IMG/VR virus record: IMGVR_UViG_3300033388_002987
Coordinates: 53,955-117,954 of that record
Origin: a virus
Length of the DNA stretch: 64,000 nt
Reading direction: 5' to 3' (one strand)
Shown here: one piece after another, positions 7,972 to 16,682 of the stretch
Numbering within the stretch: the first letter of the stretch is position 1
Layout: each line of letters starts with the position of its first letter
The notes under the pieces: generated by a model
What the model saw: only the letters and a program-made list of their open reading frames with translations
The model's database searches: none
Told to the model about the DNA's origin: nothing
Position numbers and translations under genes: made by a program

Positions 7972-9378
7972 ATGCTAGACATCTACAAAGACAGTCTTGA
8001 AAAAGACGGGTGCTTCGACGTAACATACCCAAAGGTATTCGACGCAGCATCCAAGGTCATCCCTAGCAATATCCCAGAGAAAATGCGTATGTTAATGACC
8101 GCAACTGAACTAACAGTATTTGCTGGGCACTTACGTAAACCAATAAACTGGCATGGTGCTAAGATACCAATCAACATCATAGCCTTCCTAGTAGGAGGCT
8201 CTGGTGCCGGTAAAGGCCTTTCAATTAAGAGTATCTCCTCTATCCTAGATGGAGGCAATAAGCAAATCAACACCAACAGAGAAGCCCACGCTAAACTCCT
8301 AGCAGTAGAAGACGCTGAAACTGACGGCAAGAAAGCCACTGACTGGCGTAAGTACTACTCTAAACCTCGCGACCTTAAATCAGCAATCTCTACCCTTCCA
8401 GGAACAATGAAGCATTTAGCGGCACTGGAACGTGGTAAACAAGGTGCTGGTTACATGTACGTCGATGAAATAGGTAGTGAACTTATTAGCAACAAAGACC
8501 TCTCTGAAAACATCATTGCCCTAGCCGTTGGCTACGACACTGGTGAAATAGCCCCTAAGATCCTTAAAGACGATAATAACCAAGTTGAAGGCATCAAAAA
8601 CCTTCCATACTCTGCGTTAATGTTTGGTTCACCTATGAACATTATCTTTGATGAAGCTGTTAAACGCAAATTCAAAGAAGAGTTCTCAACTAAGCTATCT
8701 CGTAGATGCCATTTCTCCTTCATAACTGAAGAGACTAAAAGGCCTACATTCAACTCAATAGAAGAGTCTCGTGAGTATGCTAAAGCAGAACGCATGCGCG
8801 TTCAGACAGCGTCAGCTGGCTTAGAGCCTTGGTTCACCGCATTAGCATCTTCAACTACAAACATCCCTCTAGAAGTAGAAGAGGAAGTAGAAGAGTTATT
8901 CAGTGATTACCACGGCTACAATGAATGGTATGCAGATACTATCCCAAACCAATTTGCTATGACTAAACTCCACCGCTTACATTTACAATGGAAAAGCCTT
9001 AAAGTAGCGGGTGCAATAGCAATCCTAGAAGGTGTAGAAGTAATTACTAAGCAACATCTCATCGAAGCAATACGCTTCTCTGAGATTTACGCTAATGACA
9101 TTTATAACTTCGAGCAGGAACTTGAAAAGGAACCTTACGAATTATTTGCTGACTATATGATATCAATAGCTGAAAAAGGCTATGCTAATATATCCATCCA
9201 TAAGCTTCGTAAAATGGGCTTTGTAAAGGGTACTGGCTCTGCTCAGAATAAGATGATTGAACTAATTGATCTTGCTAGGTCCTACGACGATCATAACAGA
9301 TATCAATACGCGGAAGGCTACATCCACTTCTACGAAGAGGCATCTATATCAGATGCTGACAGAGATGAGCTAGCATGA
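7972..9378 (+). CDS. P-loop ATPase, probable replicative helicase (DUF3987-like)
   Basis: 468 residues. Walker A is GGSGAGKG at 75-82 (K81) and Walker B is YMYVDEIGSE around 161-170 (D165, E166). The region between and after resembles DUF3987-type primase-helicase ATPases common in phage replication blocks. The C terminus looks like a winged-helix region. It lies immediately before a primase gene. I infer helicase activity from fold and neighbours; translocation direction cannot be read. Confidence 0.7.
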   Translation: MLDIYKDSLEKDGCFDVTYPKVFDAASKVIPSNIPEKMRMLMTATELTVFAGHLRKPINWHGAKIPINIIAFLVGGSGAGKGLSIKSISSILDGGNKQINTNREAHAKLLAVEDAETDGKKATDWRKYYSKPRDLKSAISTLPGTMKHLAALERGKQGAGYMYVDEIGSELISNKDLSENIIALAVGYDTGEIAPKILKDDNNQVEGIKNLPYSALMFGSPMNIIFDEAVKRKFKEEFSTKLSRRCHFSFITEETKRPTFNSIEESREYAKAERMRVQTASAGLEPWFTALASSTTNIPLEVEEEVEELFSDYHGYNEWYADTIPNQFAMTKLHRLHLQWKSLKVAGAIAILEGVEVITKQHLIEAIRFSEIYANDIYNFEQELEKEPYELFADYMISIAEKGYANISIHKLRKMGFVKGTGSAQNKMIELIDLARSYDDHNRYQYAEGYIHFYEEASISDADRDELA

Positions 9379-9527
9379 TACAATTTAATAAACTAGTAGC
9401 ATACGTTGAAAGTCGTTTGACCACTTCTGGGTTAACACTGTCAACCTATGGTAAAGGGGAAATGCTTAAACGTTTCAACAAAAAAGAATCTGAGGGTGGT
9501 TACTCTCAATACTGGAAAGAGTTATGA
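9375..9527 (+). CDS. MIQF small protein, 50 aa
   Basis: ATG overlaps the helicase-like stop (ATGA). The product begins MIQFNKLVAYVESRL, similar to the M-[DN]-[KQ]-F small proteins upstream, and ends GGYSQYWKEL. Too short for domain recognition. Confidence 0.55.
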   Translation: MIQFNKLVAYVESRLTTSGLTLSTYGKGEMLKRFNKKESEGGYSQYWKEL

Positions 9528-9575
9528 CAGTTGCCAAGAAACCATATACACTAATAGTTTACTAAAGGAGCCATC

Positions 9576-10469
9576 ATGCAACACGGAGTAAGCTTCTTAG
9601 AAGTAGACAACTCAGCCATTCAGCAAGCAATTGCTGATAAGGCATCAAAAGACCACATAAGTTACCTTAAGCAATCAGTTGCGTTTAATGCAGTTTATGG
9701 GTTTCAATACCAAGAAGTCAGCTTCGCAGACTTATCTAATATCCTAGATCACGACTACGGGTTTACTCCTTTCAAATATCGCTCCGTAGAAGAAGGTGCT
9801 ATCTACAACGTAGAAAAGCATCCTGAAGCATGGGGACGAGTTCGTGGACGTGACAACGTTAATGACTCAGTCACATGGCTCTGCCTCGATATAGATGAGA
9901 CAACAATCACTGATGAAGAGCTTCACCAAATACTGGGTAAGCTTAACCATCATATAGCTCGTACGTCAGATAAAACAAACCCATACAAATACCGTGTACT
10001 CTTAGAACTGGACCGTCCAGTTCATATGACTCATCATACTTGGAAACCTTTCCTACACTCAATTGGAAACCATCTAGGACTAAAGATTGATACGTTAGGA
10101 CGCTCTCAATGCTTCTACGGCTATAAAGGACGTCAAGTCCACTCAGTTATAGATCAACTACCTTTAACCACATCTACCCACTTAGAAATGGCCCACATGA
10201 AGGTAGCTGAACTAGAAGAGAAACGTGCAACTGCTCTACCACCTGAAATGGTAGATGCAGCCCTCAAAAGGCCTTTCTCAACATTCGAGTTTGCATATAA
10301 CGCAACCTCCGGAGAAGGTACAACTAAACTACTAGCTGCAATCCACCTCGCCAAAGAGATGGGAGCTAGTGGAGATTACATTATGGACTTAGTCCATTCT
10401 ATAAACAACTTCTGGGATCATCCGATGCCAGAGCATAGACTACAATCAACTGTAATGACAGCAATATAA
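9576..10469 (+). CDS. Archaeo-eukaryotic-type primase with PriCT-like C terminus
   Basis: 297 residues. Metal-binding DxD is in WLCLDIDE (D105, D107). A conserved basic strand follows (ARTSDK...YKYRVLLELDRPV), then a third acidic residue in KIDTLGRSQCFYGY. This is the pattern of the AEP primase superfamily. Residues about 225-297 (EGTTKLLAAIHLAKEMG...FWDHPMPEHRL) resemble the PriCT helical domain. Ribosome site AAAGGAG is well placed. It probably primes synthesis with the helicase-like ATPase upstream. Confidence 0.78.
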   Translation: MQHGVSFLEVDNSAIQQAIADKASKDHISYLKQSVAFNAVYGFQYQEVSFADLSNILDHDYGFTPFKYRSVEEGAIYNVEKHPEAWGRVRGRDNVNDSVTWLCLDIDETTITDEELHQILGKLNHHIARTSDKTNPYKYRVLLELDRPVHMTHHTWKPFLHSIGNHLGLKIDTLGRSQCFYGYKGRQVHSVIDQLPLTTSTHLEMAHMKVAELEEKRATALPPEMVDAALKRPFSTFEFAYNATSGEGTTKLLAAIHLAKEMGASGDYIMDLVHSINNFWDHPMPEHRLQSTVMTAI

Positions 10470-10479
10470 AGGAAATCTA

Positions 10480-10692
10480 ATGGAAGAACTAATACAACCC
10501 CAAATAGGAATGACCTTATATGGTTACTGCAACGGCTACTTCGGTAGAGATGGTTATGGTGACAAACGTATTGAGGTAGTTACCTTTGACTACATAGTAG
10601 TACGCACAGATAGCGACGTTGAAATACTATCTACTAAAGACTGGGATGGTAAAATATACAAATCTTGGACAATAGACGAGGCTTATGACTAA
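10480..10692 (+). CDS. Unknown small acidic protein, 70 aa
   Basis: Good AAAGGAAA ribosome site. Short, beta-rich and acidic, perhaps an SH3-like barrel, but no recognisable signature. Overlaps the next gene by 8 bases. Confidence 0.55.
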   Translation: MEELIQPQIGMTLYGYCNGYFGRDGYGDKRIEVVTFDYIVVRTDSDVEILSTKDWDGKIYKSWTIDEAYD

Positions 10693-10915
10693 CCTACCTA
10701 AAGTAGAGTATCTCTACGGTATCAACGTAAACACTAAAGTATGGGAAACAATGCATTACAAAGAAGTACTACTTCTTAAATGTAAACTAGCTCATAACCG
10801 TATAGGAGTTATTAATGAATCTCATTATATGATAAAAGATTCTCAGAACATTAATGAGTGTGTAACAGCTATCAAGTTTAACGAGAAACTACTACTAGAA
10901 CTAAAACGTAAATAA
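10685..10915 (+). CDS. Unknown small basic protein, 76 aa
   Basis: Starts inside the previous gene behind a GAGG site. Lys-rich and predicted mixed alpha/beta. No domain recognised. Confidence 0.55.
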   Translation: MTNLPKVEYLYGINVNTKVWETMHYKEVLLLKCKLAHNRIGVINESHYMIKDSQNINECVTAIKFNEKLLLELKRK

Positions 10916-10924
10916 GGAGAATCA

Positions 10925-11122
10925 ATGGAAATAGGAACTAAAATAGAAGCAACAGCTAAGTCAAAGCACGTAGGCCAGACAGGCACTGTTGTAGCAGACT
11001 ACTTAAACATGTTAATGGTAAAAGCCGATGATGAATCTTACCCTCTCTCATTTAAAAACAAGATAGGTGATGGTAAGTACTTCCAAGTTGACAGCAGAGC
11101 TGTCAAAGTCTTAAAGGACTAA
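10925..11122 (+). CDS. Small KOW/SH3-like protein, 65 aa
   Basis: The sequence IGTKIEATAKSKHVGQTGTVV resembles the KOW/SH3 barrel opening (basic residue, G-TG-V turn). A nucleic-acid or protein-binding barrel is possible. Strong AAGGAG site. Identification by pattern only. Confidence 0.55.
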   Translation: MEIGTKIEATAKSKHVGQTGTVVADYLNMLMVKADDESYPLSFKNKIGDGKYFQVDSRAVKVLKD

Positions 11123-11123
11123 T

Positions 11124-11468
11124 ATGTCTGCTAAGCATTATTTATATCGTAACTTACATACAGGTACTTTCAGCCTTAAATTTAAAGGTAAGGTAATAGC
11201 ACATCCATCTATACTAATAATGCGAGATGTGTTATTCAAAGTAAGTGCCAAAGGAAGAGCAAGAGTATTAGCCTCTAAACGTAAGAATGTACATGCTACT
11301 GTAGCAGGTACTCCTTCGTTATTACCATATACCTACACGCAAGAAGAGGTTTATTACAACCCTTATAAAACAGCTACCTTTATAAATAAGGCAACAGGGA
11401 TACCTGTACTAAGTGCAGACTTAGTACTATGCCAAGATAACAAAATATATATCCTAAAGGAACAATAA
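11124..11468 (+). CDS. Unknown protein, 114 aa
   Basis: Basic beta-rich protein with repeated Tyr/Lys strands. No recognised domain. AAAGGA ribosome site lies in the previous gene's end; its own stop overlaps the next ATG (TAATG). Confidence 0.55.
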   Translation: MSAKHYLYRNLHTGTFSLKFKGKVIAHPSILIMRDVLFKVSAKGRARVLASKRKNVHATVAGTPSLLPYTYTQEEVYYNPYKTATFINKATGIPVLSADLVLCQDNKIYILKEQ

Positions 11469-11719
11469 TGGTAAAACTAACAACACTTAAAATAAATCAA
11501 ACAATAGTACACGATCAAGGTGCATCAACATTCTTTAGTTATGACACTCCTATCTGTACTAGAAATGCAGATGGTTCAATTACACTATATACTGACTGGG
11601 CTTATAGCCCTACAACTAGTAAGTATCGTTCTCAGTTTCTTAATGGAGAAACTACAGCACAGACAAGAGCGAAGTTATTGGTGGGTACTTACACTCTAAG
11701 GAGACCTTATGAATCCTAA
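11468..11719 (+). CDS. Unknown protein, 83 aa
   Basis: Coupled to the previous gene by TAATG. Thr- and Tyr-rich, beta-type. No recognised domain. Confidence 0.5.
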   Translation: MVKLTTLKINQTIVHDQGASTFFSYDTPICTRNADGSITLYTDWAYSPTTSKYRSQFLNGETTAQTRAKLLVGTYTLRRPYES

Positions 11720-11903
11720 ATACACAGATTTACTATTTGAGTTGTTTGACTCAATTGATGGTGTAGAGGATATGGAGGCAGAGGCTGCCCTAGTATCAGA
11801 CATTCTCGACGTAATAGTAAACTATACAGTAGACGAGATATCTGATGCACAGTTAATACACCCTTCAGATATACTTGATCTAGTAAAGGAACGTTATGCC
11901 TAA
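11709..11903 (+). CDS. Small very acidic protein, 64 aa
   Basis: About one residue in four is Asp/Glu with only a handful of basic residues, so it is strongly acidic and helical. Acidic small phage proteins often block host nucleic-acid-binding proteins, but nothing here proves that. Overlaps both neighbours. Confidence 0.55.
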   Translation: MNPKYTDLLFELFDSIDGVEDMEAEAALVSDILDVIVNYTVDEISDAQLIHPSDILDLVKERYA

Positions 11904-12540
11904 AATAAGTAAAACATCTAAGATGCAAATAACAGGTAAAAAGGTTGGCTCATGGAGCCTCCCAGCTGGCAACTCTTGCCCCGGTGCCAAAGGCGCCGAG
12001 GTCTGTGAAGGCTGCTACGCCAAAAAAGGTATGTACCGTTTTCCAGTAGTTAAGAACGTACGTGAGTACAACAAACAGGACTACCATAAGGACGACTGGG
12101 TCGACCGTATGGTTAGGGAAGTTAATAAGTTTGACTATTTCAGATGGTTTGATAGTGGGGATATTGAGACGCCTGAGCTAGCTAGAAAAATAACTAAAGT
12201 AGTTGTACTAACTAAAAAGGTAAAACATTGGATACCCACCAGATCTGATAAACTAAATAAAATAGAAGGGGCTTATAGAGAAGCTCCTGCTAATTCTTTA
12301 TTTGGATTACATATGCAATTTAATGCAGTAGTACGCCCTTCAGCCGATTTCATCGGCCTCAACAACAACGAACGCCCTGGTGTAAACTCATTCGTCATCA
12401 ACAATACTACAGCCGATTTATTTGAAGCCAAGAAACAAGGCATCTACGTATGTCCTGTAGGAATAAGTCCTAATCAGAAATCTTGTGATACTTGTACTAA
12501 GTGTTATACTGATGAAAAGGTTGCTTATGTCCTCCATTAA
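11896..12540 (+). CDS. Gp88-like cysteine-rich protein
   Basis: 214 residues resembling the phage 'gene product 88' family: NSCPGAKGAEVCEGCYAKKG near residues 26-45, then FRWFDSGDI, and a C-terminal cluster CDTCTKC. Three Cys groups suggest a metal or iron-sulfur site. The biochemical role of the family is not established. AAAGGA site in the preceding gene. Confidence 0.7.
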   Translation: MPKISKTSKMQITGKKVGSWSLPAGNSCPGAKGAEVCEGCYAKKGMYRFPVVKNVREYNKQDYHKDDWVDRMVREVNKFDYFRWFDSGDIETPELARKITKVVVLTKKVKHWIPTRSDKLNKIEGAYREAPANSLFGLHMQFNAVVRPSADFIGLNNNERPGVNSFVINNTTADLFEAKKQGIYVCPVGISPNQKSCDTCTKCYTDEKVAYVLH

Positions 12541-12958
12541 GGATGAGTTTATTCATATAGTAATACCATGTTATTACACTCAACGCTTTAAAACTAAAGC
12601 AGATAAAACCTTCTTAGTTGGCCAAAATTGGTACAGAAACGCACATCACTTCATTAAAAATGAAGTTAAAACGTGGTTTACTGACGACATCTTAGCTCAG
12701 TTAAAAGCTATGAATGCCCAGCCAATTAAAGGTAAGTATGAAGTAGCCTTTGAGTATTACTACAAAAATCCCTCTTCAGACTTAATGAATGTATGTGGGC
12801 TTGCCAGTAAACACGCAAACGATGCATTCGAGAAGTACGGTTTAATAGAAAACGATAACGTTAAACATTGTGTACGTGAATGTGCACATGTTGCAGAGCA
12901 AGATAAAGAAAACCCTCGCGTAGAAATCTACGTGAGAGCAGTAAAGGAAACAGAATGA
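12527..12958 (+). CDS. rusA: RusA-like Holliday junction resolvase
   Basis: 143 residues from the ATG at 12527, chosen because AAAAGG lies 8 bases upstream; an upstream ATG at 12485 would only add a hydrophobic leader overlapping the previous gene. The core SSDLMNVCGLASKHANDAF followed by GLIENDNV matches the RusA pattern (Asp, Asn, Lys, Asp, then an acidic pair) that cuts four-way junctions. It would resolve replication or recombination branches before packaging. It sits next to the RecB-like exonuclease and Sak4-like ATPase. Confidence 0.78.
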   Translation: MSSIKDEFIHIVIPCYYTQRFKTKADKTFLVGQNWYRNAHHFIKNEVKTWFTDDILAQLKAMNAQPIKGKYEVAFEYYYKNPSSDLMNVCGLASKHANDAFEKYGLIENDNVKHCVRECAHVAEQDKENPRVEIYVRAVKETE

Positions 12959-13053
12959 TAAACCTAGAAGCAATCCAGGAATGGATTAAAAGCATTGGTT
13001 ACAAAATAGAAGTAACCTTATATAGCATCTTTCAAGATGATGGGAGAAGGTAG
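12955..13053 (+). CDS. Possible small peptide gene, 32 aa
   Basis: ATGA overlap with the resolvase stop and a strong AAAGGAAA site. The product MINLEAIQEWIKSIGYKIEV is followed by a short acidic/basic tail. Short enough that it could be chance, but the start signals are as good as those of accepted neighbours. Confidence 0.4.
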   Translation: MINLEAIQEWIKSIGYKIEVTLYSIFQDDGRR

Positions 13054-13217
13054 CCTGTTAAATAAATAACAGGAGAGACTTTACAAATACAGCCACAACT
13101 TGTGTGTATAGTGCGATATTAAGGTATTACTAAATATGATACGTGACAATGCTAACAAGAAGAATAGCTCATACAAAGGCTGGACTTTAGAACACACTTT
13201 TAATAATAGGAGACAAA
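13054..13217 (+). other. Non-coding gap with hairpin and shared TTAAGGTA motif
   Basis: Immediately after the small gene lies CCTGTTA-6 nt-TAACAGG (13054-13073), a 7-bp stem without a U-tract. At 13119-13133 is TTAAGGTATTACTAA, differing by one base from a copy at 25895-25909 in another gene-free gap. This is a candidate middle promoter or operator feeding the recombination genes. No convincing sigma70 promoter is visible. Confidence 0.4.
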
Positions 13218-14024
13218 ATGGCAATAGCTGATTACTATGATGGACTGGACCAACTTCCAGAGGGAGCTTTTAAGATAAGCCCATCAGGTGTAGATAAATT
13301 TTTCTCAGACAAGACTACTTGGTACAGAGAAAATCTACTAGGTGAGGATAAGAAATTTACTGGTTCAACTAGTACTGTACTTGGGACAATTTGTCATCAT
13401 TGTGCAGAAGTAGTTGCAAATAGTATTATGGCTAATAAGCCCCATGATTCAGAGCAATTAAATAAAGATGTGGAAGAGTACTTACAACCTTACGACGGTA
13501 ACGAAGACTACGATACTCAGAAAATAAGGGATCTCTGGCGTAACATGTCAGAGCCTCTTATAAAAGAGTACGTACTTAACGCTAATACAATAGCAACAGA
13601 AGACTATATCTCTCATGAACTACTTCCAGACATCTGGGTAGGTGGCACATATGATGCTATCACATCTACTGTTCCTAACGATGACTTACACAACCCTGTT
13701 GGGCAACTAACTGTACGTGACTACAAGACAGCTTCTAGTAAGCCATCGTCATTCTCGTATGCCTACAAGCTCCAAGCCTTTACTTACGCATACATCTTAC
13801 ACCAAAAGGGTATTAAGGTCTCTCAAGTAGAGCTGTGCTACTCTGTACAGCCTACTAAGACTTTACCAGTACGTAACTTTAATTTTACTGTACCGTTTGA
13901 TAATCAGGCTTACAAATTCATTGAAGGTATTTTGTACCTAATAGCTGACTCAGTGCAATGCTTTAAGGCAATGCCTGAGTGGAGATACTTATTAGCGTGT
14001 GATTATCGTTTAAAGGTTACATAA
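13218..14024 (+). CDS. RecB/Cas4-like PD-(D/E)XK exonuclease
   Basis: 268 residues. The nuclease core is visible as GGTYDAI followed by VRDYKTASSK (D168, K170) and a helix beginning LQAFTYAYI, the order of PD-(D/E)XK enzymes of the RecB/YqaJ type. Such enzymes resect DNA ends for phage recombination. The adjacent Sak4-like ATPase and ssDNA-binding candidate complete a recombination set. Good AGGAG site. The Cys cluster of Cas4 is not evident. Confidence 0.78.
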   Translation: MAIADYYDGLDQLPEGAFKISPSGVDKFFSDKTTWYRENLLGEDKKFTGSTSTVLGTICHHCAEVVANSIMANKPHDSEQLNKDVEEYLQPYDGNEDYDTQKIRDLWRNMSEPLIKEYVLNANTIATEDYISHELLPDIWVGGTYDAITSTVPNDDLHNPVGQLTVRDYKTASSKPSSFSYAYKLQAFTYAYILHQKGIKVSQVELCYSVQPTKTLPVRNFNFTVPFDNQAYKFIEGILYLIADSVQCFKAMPEWRYLLACDYRLKVT

Positions 14025-14185
14025 TGTGCCTTTGTGGATGTAAAACTGCAACAATAGCTAGGTTAGTTAATACATCTACAGAAACATTTGTAGCCTCATA
14101 CAGATGTAGTAATTGTGGTACAGTGATGCAAACATACGCTGGTTTCCATGGGACACTTAAACCAATGACCACGACGAAGTCTTAA
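14024..14185 (+). CDS. Small zinc-ribbon protein, 53 aa
   Basis: Coupled to the exonuclease by TAATG with AAAGG upstream. The product begins MCLCGCKTATIARL and has a second CSNCG group about 20 residues later, so a Cys4 zinc ribbon is likely. Its role is unknown; position suggests a partner of the recombination proteins. Confidence 0.6.
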   Translation: MCLCGCKTATIARLVNTSTETFVASYRCSNCGTVMQTYAGFHGTLKPMTTTKS

Positions 14186-14231
14186 AACTCATTCAAATCA
14201 AACGCGGATAGTTCCCGCATAAGGAGCCAAT

Positions 14232-14894
14232 ATGGCAATAAAATTATTAATCAGTGGTTTTGAAAACACTGGTAAATCAACAACAGCATCTAAGATTGAT
14301 AATGCTATGGTTGTGAACTTTGATAGAAAAGAGTATGGCTTCGCTGTACCTCATATGAATATCACAAACTACGATGGTATCGATGGCCTTATAAGCACAA
14401 TTAACGAAAAGCTAGGGGTATACCAAGAAAAAGTAGGTAAACTTCCAGAAACAGTTGTCTTAGACACTGTTACACAGTTCTACACAGCTATGCAGTCCTA
14501 CAACGCTAACGCGTTTAAAGGCTTTGACATCCACTCTGCAAACGGTAAAGACACTGCTAGCCTAAACGCATACGTTGAAGACGTACTAATTGCAAACGGT
14601 GTCAACGTAGTAATCGTAGCTCACACTACTTTCGACTCTGAAACAGCTCGTCACATAATCCCGGCAAGTGGTCAATTCGGAAAATCAGGTAGTTGGTTAA
14701 GTGTAGTGAACGAGGCTGTCTTTATTGAGAAGAAGTCTGGTAAATTCATAATTCACCAACGCTCTATGAAGTTCCCTTGTCGCACAACTCTACCAGATCT
14801 TGAAGATTTAATAGATAGTGACAAGTACGATATCAACGAGCATATAGCTAAACTAACAGCTTCAAAAGTTGAAGCACAAGAGTTTATACTTTAA
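14232..14894 (+). CDS. Sak4-like RecA-fold ATPase
   Basis: 220 residues. Walker A is GFENTGKST (K15) and Walker B is TVVLDTVTQF. It has no N-terminal DNA-binding extension, as in Sak4-type single-strand annealing ATPases. VVIVAHTTF is the sensor-type strand after Walker B. It likely promotes annealing or strand exchange with the putative ssDNA-binding protein 36 bases downstream. Good AAGGAG site. Confidence 0.75.
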   Translation: MAIKLLISGFENTGKSTTASKIDNAMVVNFDRKEYGFAVPHMNITNYDGIDGLISTINEKLGVYQEKVGKLPETVVLDTVTQFYTAMQSYNANAFKGFDIHSANGKDTASLNAYVEDVLIANGVNVVIVAHTTFDSETARHIIPASGQFGKSGSWLSVVNEAVFIEKKSGKFIIHQRSMKFPCRTTLPDLEDLIDSDKYDINEHIAKLTASKVEAQEFIL

Positions 14895-14930
14895 CAGTAT
14901 ATAACAAAATAAAACAACAAAGGATTAACA

Positions 14931-15602
14931 TTGGCATTTTTAATTGTTAAAGAAGAAAGCGTAAAACAAGAAGGCGGAAGCGGATACATCAACAAATCAG
15001 GTATCTTCGACTTAACACTAAAACATTGTGAGATTTCAAACACTAAAAATGGGGCAGTTCAAGCAAACTACTTCTTCGATAAGTGTATGTCTTACGGTAA
15101 CAACATCATTGGTACACAAGGGCAACCAACATTTGGTTACAAAATCCTAGAGGCACTAGCCGCAGTAATCGGTGAAGAAGAACTTTCAGATCCAGAGCCA
15201 ACTACAGTAACATTTAAAAAGGGTGCTAAAGAGTTATCTTGTATCCCTGAATTAAATGACATTGCTATCAAAGCATGGATCCAAGTATCTTACCGCATGT
15301 ACCAAGGTGAAATTCAAGAGAACGTTTCAGTAAGACGTTTCTACCGTGCAACTGATGGTGCTTCTGGTTCAGAAGTACAATCAGGTGAAAACATCGGAGA
15401 GCGTATTGCTAAAGATGCTGACTTTGCTACTGAAATCAAGTACGAAGACGGTGTAACTGAAGAAGCAGTTGCTATCTGGAAAAAAGCTCAGCAAGGTGGT
15501 GGCAGTGCTAAACCTACTACTGGTGGGTTTTCAGGAGCTGCTAATAAACCAAGTGGTTTCCCTACGAGTGCGTCAGCAAAGTCTGGATTTCCCGGGCAAT
15601 AA
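14931..15602 (+). CDS. Putative ssDNA-binding protein, TTG start
   Basis: 223 residues. Beta-rich N-terminal 150 residues and a flexible Gly/Ser/Ala C-terminal tail ending GFPGQ. The architecture and place after a Sak4-like ATPase match DUF669-like phage ssDNA-binding proteins. The start is TTG behind ACAACAAAGGATTAACA; the same ACAACAAAGGATT leader precedes the gene at 16509. In N4 the SSB also activates late transcription by host RNA polymerase; whether this protein does so is inference. Confidence 0.55.
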   Translation: MAFLIVKEESVKQEGGSGYINKSGIFDLTLKHCEISNTKNGAVQANYFFDKCMSYGNNIIGTQGQPTFGYKILEALAAVIGEEELSDPEPTTVTFKKGAKELSCIPELNDIAIKAWIQVSYRMYQGEIQENVSVRRFYRATDGASGSEVQSGENIGERIAKDADFATEIKYEDGVTEEAVAIWKKAQQGGGSAKPTTGGFSGAANKPSGFPTSASAKSGFPGQ

Positions 15603-15662
15603 TTCCCAGGTTCTATTAAGGTTAATGTAGTTATACTATTACTAGTGAATTAAAGGAACCTT

Positions 15663-16310
15663 ATGAAAACATGTACAAAGTGTAATACATTAAAAGCTCT
15701 TGATGAGTATAATAACTCATCTAAAGCTAAAGATGGTAAGAAGTCTAGTTGCAGAGAGTGTGCAAAGCTATCCGAGAAATTACGTAAGCTTGCTTATGAA
15801 GTGGCTGGTAGGCCTACTACAGCTTTAAGTGGTACAAAGGTATGCACTAACTGTATGGTAGATAAGCCATACACTGAATATTACAGACGTGGAGATGCCT
15901 CTGGTAACTACAAGTCTCAATGTAAAGTATGTGTACGTCCTATACTAAATCAGTATAAACGAAATAACCCTGCAAAACGTCAAGCTCTGAAAGTAAAACG
16001 TACTGCAGCTTTAATGAATCGTACACCAAAATGGCTTACTGCAGATGATTACTGGCTAATGGAGCAAGCATATGAACATGCTATAACACAGTCTGAAAAG
16101 CATGGGATTAAGTTTCATGTAGACCATATTATACCTCTTAATGGTAAGTATGTTAGTGGGCTGCACTGTCCAGACAACTTGCAGGTAATACCATACTACG
16201 AAAACCTTAGTAAATCTAATAAGTTTACTAACGATGGTATTCTACTGTTTATTGAATCACTCACATCTACTCAATTAGCATTAGCTGAAGAAGCTAACAT
16301 TACATTATAA
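15663..16310 (+). CDS. HNH homing endonuclease with zinc ribbons
   Basis: 215 residues. Two N-terminal Cys4 ribbons (CTKC...CREC and CTNC...CKVC), a basic linker, then an HNH core with H152-VDHIIPLNG and CPDNLQVIPYYENLSKSNK. Typical free-standing phage homing endonuclease. It sits between the SSB candidate and unrelated genes and is followed by about 200 bases without a gene. It is probably a selfish insertion. Confidence 0.88.
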   Translation: MKTCTKCNTLKALDEYNNSSKAKDGKKSSCRECAKLSEKLRKLAYEVAGRPTTALSGTKVCTNCMVDKPYTEYYRRGDASGNYKSQCKVCVRPILNQYKRNNPAKRQALKVKRTAALMNRTPKWLTADDYWLMEQAYEHAITQSEKHGIKFHVDHIIPLNGKYVSGLHCPDNLQVIPYYENLSKSNKFTNDGILLFIESLTSTQLALAEEANITL

Positions 16311-16508
16311 CAACTGGCATAGAGAACTACACCTTACTTATTAAGACCAGTAATCTCTTTACCTGAGACTAAATGAGTATCTAGGATGACAGCCTGGACG
16401 TTTCCTAACAAACTACAGACAGGCACTCACAAACGATAAGCCTCTGCTCAGACGCACTATGCAGCTGAATTACGCTTGTCTTTTCAATTAAAACAACAAA
16501 GGATTCCA
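16311..16508 (+). other. Gene-free stretch with competing hairpins
   Basis: No reading frame of note. GACAGGC (16418-16424) can pair with GCTTGTC (16474-16480), one wobble, closing a 63-nt element followed by TTTT. Its CAGGC can instead pair with GCCTG at 16392-16396. This could be a terminator, attenuator or structured RNA, or a relic of an intron linked to the HNH gene. I found no tRNA T-arm signature. Confidence 0.4.
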
Positions 16509-16682
16509 ATGAATGAATTAAATACAATAAACGACTTACTAGTAGCAGCATCTAATCAGATAGCAGCATATAATGAAAAGCCAACTAAGGCTGAATCAGG
16601 ACGTATTAGAAAAACTCTTGGTGAAATTAAAAAACAAGTAACAGGTGTTCGCGCTGCTTTAGTAGCTGCGGACAAAGTATAA
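16509..16682 (+). CDS. Small helical basic protein, 57 aa
   Basis: Start set by ACAACAAAGGATT 8 bases upstream of the ATG; an upstream TTG at 16476 lacks a ribosome site. Product MNELNTINDLLVAASNQI... is helical with a basic middle. Unknown function. Stop overlaps the next ATG. Confidence 0.6.
   Translation: MNELNTINDLLVAASNQIAAYNEKPTKAESGRIRKTLGEIKKQVTGVRAALVAADKV

Noticed and set aside
12485-12526. Upstream start for the RusA-like gene
   Set aside because: The extra residues are hydrophobic and overlap the Gp88-like gene; the ATG at 12527 has the ribosome site.
13136-13231. Possible 31-aa frame (MIRDNANKKNSSYKG...) before the RecB-like gene
   Set aside because: No ribosome site and overlaps the next start. 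The faint similarity to HNH/AP2 endonuclease remnants is too short to support a call.
16418-16480. 63-nt element with 7-bp closing stem considered as a tRNA
   Set aside because: No T-arm GTTCGA-type sequence, no anticodon arm and no CCA-compatible discriminator region; reported as a structured gap instead.
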